This document shows, piece after piece, positions 1-4,781 of a stretch of 5,886 nt of DNA (the first letter of the stretch is position 1; every line of letters begins with the position of its first letter). The position numbers and the translations under genes are program-made. The stretch lies in NCBI GenBank assembly GCA_045649855.1, contig JAZRQN010000131.1, positions 1 to 5,886 of the forward strand, in the 5' to 3' direction. This DNA is from URNF01 sp045649855. GTDB lineage: Bacteria; Bacillota; Clostridia; Oscillospirales; Acutalibacteraceae. The notes under the pieces were generated by a model. That model did no database searches and had not been told where the DNA came from. It saw only the letters and a program-made list of their open reading frames with translations.

Positions 1-447
1 GGTCGCACGGACCGCCGCCATAAAGTCGCCGTCATAATATTTTTCGAGCAGATGTGCCACCACTTCGGTGTCGGTTTCGGAAGCGAATTCCACGCCGTCT
101 TCCACCAATTCCGCAATCAGCGCCAAATAGTTCTCGATGATGCCGTTGTGCACCACCGCGAACTTGCCGGACATACTGCTGTGCGGATGCGAGTTGGCAT
201 CACTCGGTTTACCGTGGGTCGCCCAGCGGGTATGACCAATACCGAGTGTTTTCTCCATATCCTTGCCGCCGTTTACCATATCGGACAGGATGCTGAGTCT
301 GCCTTTCGCTTTATGAATCTCAATACCATTTGCACCGTTCAATGCAATGCCGGCAGAGTCATAACCGCGATATTCCAATTTCGCCAGGCCCTCCAGCAGC
401 AGCGGTGCCGCCGGTTTTTTACCGATATAACCAACAATACCACACAT
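1..447 (-). CDS. glmS: Glutamine--fructose-6-phosphate aminotransferase (isomerizing), N-terminal part, cut by left edge
   Basis: GlmS makes glucosamine-6-phosphate from fructose-6-phosphate and glutamine, the entry step to UDP-GlcNAc and peptidoglycan; it is cytosolic. The 149 visible codons cover most of the glutaminase (class II amidotransferase) domain. The protein opens MCGIVGYIG, in which Cys2 becomes the N-terminal nucleophile after Met removal. Other family motifs follow in order: YRGYDSAGIA (about residues 26-35), GHTRWATHG (about 71-79), VVHNGIIENY with the oxyanion-hole Asn-Gly (about 96-105), and SETDTE (about 123-128). The isomerase half with its two SIS domains lies outside the window. 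The ATG at 447 has AAAGGAG upstream with an 8-base spacer, so the start is secure. It lies 117 bases downstream of glgP on the same strand with its own promoter. No catalytic residue visible here is missing. Identity is near certain. Confidence 0.97.
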   Translation of the reverse strand, partial: MCGIVGYIGKKPAAPLLLEGLAKLEYRGYDSAGIALNGANGIEIHKAKGRLSILSDMVNGGKDMEKTLGIGHTRWATHGKPSDANSHPHSSMSGKFAVVHNGIIENYLALIAELVEDGVEFASETDTEVVAHLLEKYYDGDFMAAVRAT

Positions 448-465
448 AGTGTGTTCTCCTTTCGC

Positions 466-480
466 GTTGCCGTCAGCAAC
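466..480 (-). promoter_or_regulatory. Small hairpin in the glmS leader
   Basis: In the glmS transcript GTTGC and GCAAC pair perfectly (5 bp) around a five-base loop, ending about 6 bases before the AAAGGAG ribosome-binding site. There is no U run after it, so it is not a terminator, and it leaves the ribosome-binding site unpaired. Any role is unknown; it may only stabilise the leader, or be chance. Confidence 0.3.
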
Positions 481-499
481 CCAAATGTTCTGTAATACG

Positions 500-530
500 A
501 TATTTTACTAATGCTTAAAATATTTTACTA
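500..530. repeat. Perfect 11-base direct repeat in the glmS promoter region
   Basis: ATATTTTACTA occurs at 500-510 and again at 520-530 on the plus strand, a period of 20 bases, close to two helical turns. The second copy contains the -10 box of the predicted glmS promoter, and the first lies at about the transcription start. It could be a tandem protein-binding site or a duplicated -10 element, since both copies contain TAAAAT on the minus strand. In AT-rich promoter DNA chance is a real alternative. Confidence 0.4.
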
Positions 531-550
531 CATATTTATCGGTTTGGCAA
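522..550 (-). promoter_or_regulatory. Predicted sigma-A-type promoter of glmS
   Basis: On the minus strand a -35 box TTGCCA (545-550) and a -10 box TAAAAT (522-527) are separated by exactly 17 bases; each box matches the consensus at 5 of 6 positions. Transcription would begin near 515, giving a leader of about 68 bases before the glmS start. The promoter begins about 15 bases after the glgP stop codon, so glmS can be expressed separately from glgP. No terminator-like hairpin lies between glgP and this promoter, so read-through from glgP is also possible. The assignment rests on pattern only. Confidence 0.6.
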
Positions 551-564
551 GCGAAAAAGCAAAA

Positions 565-2877
565 TTAAATACCCCAAATTTTTCGAGCATATTCGCGCAC
601 TGCGCGGTCGGCGGAAAAGTAGCCTGCACAAGCGATATTCATCAACCCTTTTCGCATAAACGCTTCACTCTCCCTGTATTCACGATTGGCACGCAGACGC
701 GTTTCCTGATACGCACGGAAATCACCCAGCAGGTAATAATAGTCCGCCTGTTGCCAATCATCTTCGGTCAGCGAACGATACAAATCGCGGAACATACCGC
801 TGCCGCCGTCATCCAACGTTCCGTCAATCAGCGCTTCTATCACACGTTTGAGAGCAGGGTCTTGTTCCAACAATTCAACGGGACGGTAATGCGGTCGGAT
901 GTGTTCCAACGCTTCCACCGTCGCACCGAAAATATAGTTGTTTTCCCTGCCTGCTTCTCTCACGATCTCAATGTTTGCACCATCATAGGTGCCAAGCGTT
1001 ACCGCACCATTGAGCATAAATTTCATATTCCCCGTTCCCGATGCTTCGGTACCTGCCGTCGAGATCTGTTCCGAAATATCCGCCGCAGGAATGAGCTTTT
1101 CGGCATACGATACCGAATAATCCTGCACAAACAGCACCTGCACCTTGGCTGAAACAATCGGATCAGCCGCCGCAAACGCCGCTATCGCGTTGATCAACTT
1201 GATAATTGCCTTCGCACGGTGATAGCCTGGTGCTGCTTTAGCGCCAAACACAAATGCCGTCGGTGTAAAGTCAGATAACTTGCCATCTTTGACAGAAAAG
1301 CAAATATCCAAAATGGAGAGCGCATTGAGCAGTTGCCGCTTGTATTCGTGCAGACGTTTGACTTGCACGTCCAGCAAAAAGTCCCACCGCAATGCCAAAC
1401 CGTCTTTTTTCTCCATATATTGCGCCAACTGCTTTTTCTTTTTCTGACGCATAAACCGCAACTGTTCCAAAAACGCACGGTCATCCGCAAAAGATTTCAG
1501 TTGCTGTAATTGATCAGGATCAGACAGAAAGCCGTTGCCGATGCGTTGGGCAATCAGCGCCGTCAGTTCGGGATTGGCAAGTGCCAACCAACGCCGCTGT
1601 GTGATGCCGTTGGTGATATTCAAAAAGCGTTCGGGATACCGTGCGTACCACGCAGGCAGCACACGCGTTTTGAGCAGTTCGGTATGAATCGCCGCTACAC
1701 CGTTCACCGCGTGGGAGGCATACAACGCCATCCGTGCCATATGAATCTGTCCGTCCTGCAGAATGTCAAAACTGTCAAAATCGGTAACGCCCATTCCTTG
1801 CAGTTCTCGGCGCAACTCCTGTTGCAGTTGCCGCACGATAGGATACAGATGCGGCAACACCTTTTTGAACAGACCGACATCCCATTTTTCCAACGCTTCC
1901 GGCATAATGGTGTGATTGGTATACGCAAACACACCGCGCGCGACAGACAGTGCTTGCGAAAAGTCCACCCCTTCCTCGGTGAGCAACAGCAACAATTCGG
2001 GGATCGCCACCGTCGGGTGGGTATCGTTGAGCTGAACCGCGCAGGCCTCCGCAAAGCGTAACGGCTCACCGCCCGCACGGCGAAACCGCCTCCACAAATC
2101 CTGCACCGATGCCGCCGAAAAGAAATATTGCTGTTTCAAACGCAGGCATTTGCCGGCAGGCGTATTGTCATTCGGATACAACACCGCCGTGATGGTTTCC
2201 GCTTCCATCTTTTCGGCAAATGCAGCGGCATATCTGCCGTTATCAAACTCCGTAAAGTCAAACTGCTTTAGCGGTTCTGCCTGCCACAAGCGAAGCGTAT
2301 TGATGCGTTTCATACCATATCCGACGATCGGCATATCGTACGGCACTGCCAACACGCGTTGTTCGCCAAAGGATATTTCGATTTTCTCATCCTCACGCCG
2401 TACCGACCACGGATCACCCCATACCTGCCAATCATCCGCAGATTCTTTTTGGAATCCGTCCTCAATGGTTTGATGAAACAGACCGTATCGATACCGTATG
2501 CCGTATCCGTCCAGCGGAATATCCGAAGATGCCGCCGCATCCAGATAGCAAGCCGCCAAGCGCCCAAGACCGCCGTTCCCCAGCGCAGGATCGCCGATCT
2601 CTTCCAGCGCGCGTATATCCGCACCTGCAACATGCATCGCCTCCTCCGCTTCGCGGTACAAATGCATATTACAGAGATTGGCGGCGGTCAAACGACCAAG
2701 CAAAAATTCCGCCGAGAAATAGGCGGCGCGTTTTTCTTCCCCTTTTGTCCAAAGCGGTCGAATACGTTCCATTGCCGCTTCCGCCAGTGCGCGATCCCAC
2801 TGTTTTGCAGTAGCGGTTTTCGCATCACCGCGCAAAAAATCCTGAATGCGTTTTTCAAAGTTCTGATCCAACAACAC
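565..2877 (-). CDS. glgP: Glycogen/starch/alpha-glucan phosphorylase (GT35 family)
   Basis: A cytosolic, PLP-dependent enzyme that cuts alpha-1,4-glucan ends with phosphate to release glucose-1-phosphate. About 770 residues is normal for a bacterial member. Motifs run through the whole length: YFSAEFLLGRL (about 53-63), LGNGGLGRLAACYLDA, GYGIRYRYGLFHQ, VQLNDTHPTVAIPEL, YTNHTIMPEALEKW, NGITQRRWL, VQVKRLHEYKRQLLN, then ASGTGNMKFMLNG with the PLP-binding lysine at about residue 619, and TLGTYDGANIEI. The N-terminus is short and lacks the regulatory phosphoserine extension of animal enzymes. The start is uncertain by one or two codons: GTG at 2877, TTG at 2874 and TTG at 2871 are consecutive in frame, and the ribosome-binding site spacing favours one of the TTG codons; the outermost is given. 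It diverges from the DUF2156 gene and is followed by glmS. No other glycogen genes are in the window. Confidence 0.97.
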   Translation of the reverse strand: MLLDQNFEKRIQDFLRGDAKTATAKQWDRALAEAAMERIRPLWTKGEEKRAAYFSAEFLLGRLTAANLCNMHLYREAEEAMHVAGADIRALEEIGDPALGNGGLGRLAACYLDAAASSDIPLDGYGIRYRYGLFHQTIEDGFQKESADDWQVWGDPWSVRREDEKIEISFGEQRVLAVPYDMPIVGYGMKRINTLRLWQAEPLKQFDFTEFDNGRYAAAFAEKMEAETITAVLYPNDNTPAGKCLRLKQQYFFSAASVQDLWRRFRRAGGEPLRFAEACAVQLNDTHPTVAIPELLLLLTEEGVDFSQALSVARGVFAYTNHTIMPEALEKWDVGLFKKVLPHLYPIVRQLQQELRRELQGMGVTDFDSFDILQDGQIHMARMALYASHAVNGVAAIHTELLKTRVLPAWYARYPERFLNITNGITQRRWLALANPELTALIAQRIGNGFLSDPDQLQQLKSFADDRAFLEQLRFMRQKKKKQLAQYMEKKDGLALRWDFLLDVQVKRLHEYKRQLLNALSILDICFSVKDGKLSDFTPTAFVFGAKAAPGYHRAKAIIKLINAIAAFAAADPIVSAKVQVLFVQDYSVSYAEKLIPAADISEQISTAGTEASGTGNMKFMLNGAVTLGTYDGANIEIVREAGRENNYIFGATVEALEHIRPHYRPVELLEQDPALKRVIEALIDGTLDDGGSGMFRDLYRSLTEDDWQQADYYYLLGDFRAYQETRLRANREYRESEAFMRKGLMNIACAGYFSADRAVREYARKIWGI

Positions 2878-2881
2878 AACA

Positions 2882-2887
2882 TCCTTT
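2882..2887 (-). promoter_or_regulatory. Ribosome-binding site of glgP that bears on its start
   Basis: AAAGGA on the minus strand ends 4 bases before GTG (2877), 7 before TTG (2874) and 10 before TTG (2871). The three other genes with visible starts in this window place their AAAGGA core 8-9 bases before the start codon, so translation of glgP more likely begins at one of the two TTG codons than at GTG. An overlapping out-of-frame ATG (2883-2881) opens only a short ORF. An AT-rich inverted repeat, CAATAT (2892-2897) with ATATTG (2905-2910), sits just upstream and could form a weak hairpin. Confidence 0.6.
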
Positions 2888-2924
2888 CACCCAATATTCA
2901 TTCCATATTGTTCCCACCCAAAAA

Positions 2925-2974
2925 ACCTCTATGCGAATTTTGAAAAAATGTTGAAAAACGCATCAAAAAGAGGT
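2925..2974. promoter_or_regulatory. Two-part inverted repeat between divergent genes, possible operator
   Basis: ACCTCTATGCG (2925-2935) is mirrored by CGCAT (2959-2963), four A's plus C, then AGAGGT (2969-2974), so both the ATGCG and ACCTCT blocks have exact inverted partners. The AT-rich centre also holds TTGAAAAA twice, 11 bases apart (2940 and 2951). The repeat spans the -35 region and touches the -10 box of the plus-strand promoter. A weak minus-strand promoter candidate for glgP (TTGATG 2961-2966, 18-base spacer, CAAAAT 2937-2942) lies inside it. A regulator bound here could affect both directions; this is inferred from layout only. Confidence 0.35.
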
Positions 2975-2979
2975 ATCCT
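2951..2979 (+). promoter_or_regulatory. Predicted sigma-A-type promoter of the DUF2156-tlyA operon
   Basis: The -35 box TTGAAA (2951-2956) and -10 box TATCCT (2974-2979) have a 17-base spacer. An alternative -10, TATAAA (2981-2986), lies just downstream but would need a longer spacer. Transcription would begin near 2986, leaving a leader of about 33 bases before the TTG start at 3019. A start of translation at GTG 3001 would leave only about 15 bases of leader, with the ribosome-binding site inside the coding region. Confidence 0.55.
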
Positions 2980-3003
2980 ATATAAAGACTTTTCTACAAA
3001 GTG

Positions 3004-3011
3004 AAAGGAGG
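3004..3011 (+). promoter_or_regulatory. Consensus ribosome-binding site that fixes the TTG start at 3019
   Basis: A full AAAGGAGG sits 7 bases before TTG (3019-3021), the optimal distance. The longer reading from GTG 3001 would have to translate this site as Lys-Gly-Gly and has no ribosome-binding site of its own upstream. The TTG is therefore the start and the longer ORF over-calls six codons. Confidence 0.85.
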
Positions 3012-3018
3012 CGGCGTT

Positions 3019-3918
3019 TTGCCCGAATTTCAAACGTTGTGCGCGGCAGACACGCCGCGTCTGCGCCCGTTTTACGAAGCGCAACCATATCGATTGAGCG
3101 ATTACACGGTCGGTGCTGCTTTTATGTGGCGCAAATATTTGAAAACCGCGTTTACAGTGTTCGCAGATATGCTCATTTGCCGCATCACCTTATCGCGCGG
3201 CGACTTTTTCACCTTCCCCATCGGGCAAGGCGATATCGATGATGCGCTGACACAACTGGAAGCATATTGCAACAAACGAGGTGTTCCGCTTCGATTTGCA
3301 GGTGTGCCGGAACACGCACTTCCCATTTTACGAGAACGGTACGGCGAACGATGCGAAATCAAAGAATGGCGCGATTCCGCCGATTATCTGTATGCATACG
3401 AAACGTTTTTGCGTTTCCCCGGCAGAAAGTTATCCGGTAAACGCAACCACTTAAAACGCTTTTGGAATGCCAATCCCGACGTCGTCTTTTCCCCCATCAC
3501 ACAGGAAGAGATACCACAAGCGGTCGCGTTTGTGCGTGCATTCGGACAGCGCCGCGCCGAGGCGGAAACCATCTCCGCGATTGAAACGGAAGAAATCATC
3601 CGCAGTTGCGAGATTTTGGAAAATATGCAAACGCTCGGTATGTATGCAGGGGCTTTGCGCAAAGGCGATACCATCATCGCTCTTGCTGTGGGTGAGACAG
3701 TGCGCGATATGCTGTGTGTGCACGTCGAAAAAGCGGATACTTTTTACCAAGGTGCGTATCAAGCAATCGCCACCGCATTCGCCGACTATATGCAACGCCC
3801 CGAACTTTTGTATATCAATCGAGAAGACGATGCAGGAGATGAAGGATTGCGCAAATCCAAACTGTCTTATCAGCCGATCGCTCTGCTCAACAAATACACC
3901 GTTACGGTGAAAGGATAA
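3019..3918 (+). CDS. DUF2156 / phosphatidylglycerol lysyltransferase C-terminal-domain-like protein
   Basis: A 299-residue soluble protein starting at TTG, with no signal peptide or membrane segment visible. It shows the hallmark motifs of the DUF2156 family (tandem GNAT-like fold): KRNHLKRF at about 141-148, VHVEKAD at about 234-240, and YINREDDAGDEGLRKSKLSY at 265-284, followed by a Lys-Tyr near the C-terminus. Related domains form the cytosolic half of MprF, which moves lysine from lysyl-tRNA onto phosphatidylglycerol, but MprF has a large membrane flippase half that is absent here. Stand-alone clostridial members have no settled function that I know of, so a transferase role, perhaps using aminoacyl-tRNA or another acyl donor, is inference. 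It is the first gene of an operon, ending 5 bases before tlyA, and diverges from glgP. The family assignment is firm; substrate and product are unknown. Confidence 0.85.
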   Translation: MPEFQTLCAADTPRLRPFYEAQPYRLSDYTVGAAFMWRKYLKTAFTVFADMLICRITLSRGDFFTFPIGQGDIDDALTQLEAYCNKRGVPLRFAGVPEHALPILRERYGERCEIKEWRDSADYLYAYETFLRFPGRKLSGKRNHLKRFWNANPDVVFSPITQEEIPQAVAFVRAFGQRRAEAETISAIETEEIIRSCEILENMQTLGMYAGALRKGDTIIALAVGETVRDMLCVHVEKADTFYQGAYQAIATAFADYMQRPELLYINREDDAGDEGLRKSKLSYQPIALLNKYTVTVKG

Positions 3919-3923
3919 AGAGT

Positions 3924-4727
3924 ATGGAAAACATCCGTCTTGATATATTAGCCGCAAAACAGTTTTCGGTATCCGAAACCGAAGCCGCCGCACTCATTAT
4001 GGAAGGCCGCGTGCTCATCGGGCAGGTACCTGCTGACAAGCCCGGTATGTCGGTTGCCGCCGACACGGTTTTGACCCTCAAAGAAAAGGCGCGTAAATAC
4101 GCCAGCCGTTCGGGTTATAAACTGGAAAAGGCGCTTGCTGTATTTGGTGTAGATCCGACAGGTAAACGTGTTTGCGATATCGGCGCTTCCAACGGTGGTT
4201 TTACCGATTGTCTGTTGCAAAACGGTGCAGAACACGTATGTTCCGTGGACGTGGCATACGGCATTCTCGCGTGGGAATTGCGCAACGATGAACGCGTAAC
4301 CGTATTGGAACGCACCAATGCCAGACGTTTGACCGTCGAACAGGTGGGTTATGTTTGTGATATGATTACCGCCGACGTTTCCTTTATTTCACTCACCAAA
4401 ATCTTCCCTGCGATGAACGAAATCTTATCGGATACGGGACTGGTCATCTGCCTGGTGAAACCCCAGTTCGAAGCACCGCAAAAAGCGCTCGGCAAAAACG
4501 GCATTGTGAAAGATCCTGCCATCCTGCCGCCGCTTATGGAAAGCATTGCGGACAGTGCCGCCCAAAACGGATTACATATGGCGGATATGACCGTCTCCCC
4601 CATTCACGGCACCAACGGCAACGTCGAATATCTGATGATGTTCCGCAGAGAAGCCACCTTGACCGCAGAACAGCGCGCCGATAAAATCCAAACGGCGCTG
4701 GCAGATAAGCCCGATGTCAACAGCTGA
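3924..4727 (+). CDS. tlyA: TlyA family rRNA (cytidine-2'-O)-methyltransferase
   Basis: A SAM-dependent 2'-O-methyltransferase acting on ribosomal RNA; the mycobacterial enzyme methylates 23S C1920 and 16S C1409 and is needed for capreomycin sensitivity. An N-terminal S4 RNA-binding domain (about 4-53) has RLDILAAK and the later DKPG. The FtsJ/RrmJ-type domain follows: SRSGYKL (61-67), SAM-binding CDIGASNGGFTDCLLQNGA (84-102), YGILAWELRND (112-122), ERTNARRL, ADVSFISL (150-157), LVKPQFE (177-183), and SPIHGTNGNVEYL (225-237). The K-D-K-E tetrad is complete (K66, D151, K179, E235), each residue offset by 3 from the mycobacterial numbering as I recall it. The 267-residue length matches full-length TlyA. 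ATG 3924 has AAAGGA 8 bases upstream, within the end of the preceding gene. A terminator follows at once. Older annotations call this family hemolysin A, which is misleading. Confidence 0.95.
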   Translation: MENIRLDILAAKQFSVSETEAAALIMEGRVLIGQVPADKPGMSVAADTVLTLKEKARKYASRSGYKLEKALAVFGVDPTGKRVCDIGASNGGFTDCLLQNGAEHVCSVDVAYGILAWELRNDERVTVLERTNARRLTVEQVGYVCDMITADVSFISLTKIFPAMNEILSDTGLVICLVKPQFEAPQKALGKNGIVKDPAILPPLMESIADSAAQNGLHMADMTVSPIHGTNGNVEYLMMFRREATLTAEQRADKIQTALADKPDVNS

Positions 4728-4733
4728 TACACC

Positions 4734-4780
4734 ATCAAAAAAAACGCCGCCTGTGCATTGCACAGACGGCGTTTTTTGAT
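4734..4780. terminator. Bidirectional intrinsic terminator between tlyA and the GH2-like gene
   Basis: CGCCG (4745-4749) pairs with CGGCG (4767-4771) and CTGTGC (4751-4756) with GCACAG (4760-4765), closed by a three-base loop and interrupted by one C-A mismatch. Eight A's (4737-4744) lie on the left and six T's (4772-4777) on the right, so each strand has a T run after the stem. The outer ATC/GAT also pair. It starts 7-10 bases after the tlyA stop and ends 2 bases from the stop of the minus-strand gene, so it ends both converging transcripts. Confidence 0.92.
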
Positions 4781-4781
4781 G

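Noticed and set aside
52..495. A 147-codon plus-strand open frame at the left end
   Set aside because: It is the antisense of the glmS N-terminal coding region, which is unmistakable on the minus strand.
1429..1450. Run of AAA/AAG lysine codons in glgP as a possible programmed frameshift site
   Set aside because: The codon phase gives G-AAA-AAG rather than the slippery A-AAA-AAG, the main frame continues through conserved motifs, and no alternative product makes sense.
1510..2061. A 183-codon plus-strand open frame inside glgP, and similar ones at 511-1152 and 2359-2943
   Set aside because: They are antisense to a strongly conserved glgP frame, have no good ribosome-binding sites, and encode low-complexity Arg/His/Gln-rich sequence typical of shadow frames.
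3451..3993. A 180-codon minus-strand open frame across the DUF2156-tlyA junction
   Set aside because: It is antisense to two conserved genes, and its product resembles no family I recognise.
4734..4780. The strong hairpin after tlyA as a possible small RNA or repeat element
   Set aside because: Its stem with flanking A and T runs exactly between two converging stop codons is fully explained as a bidirectional terminator.
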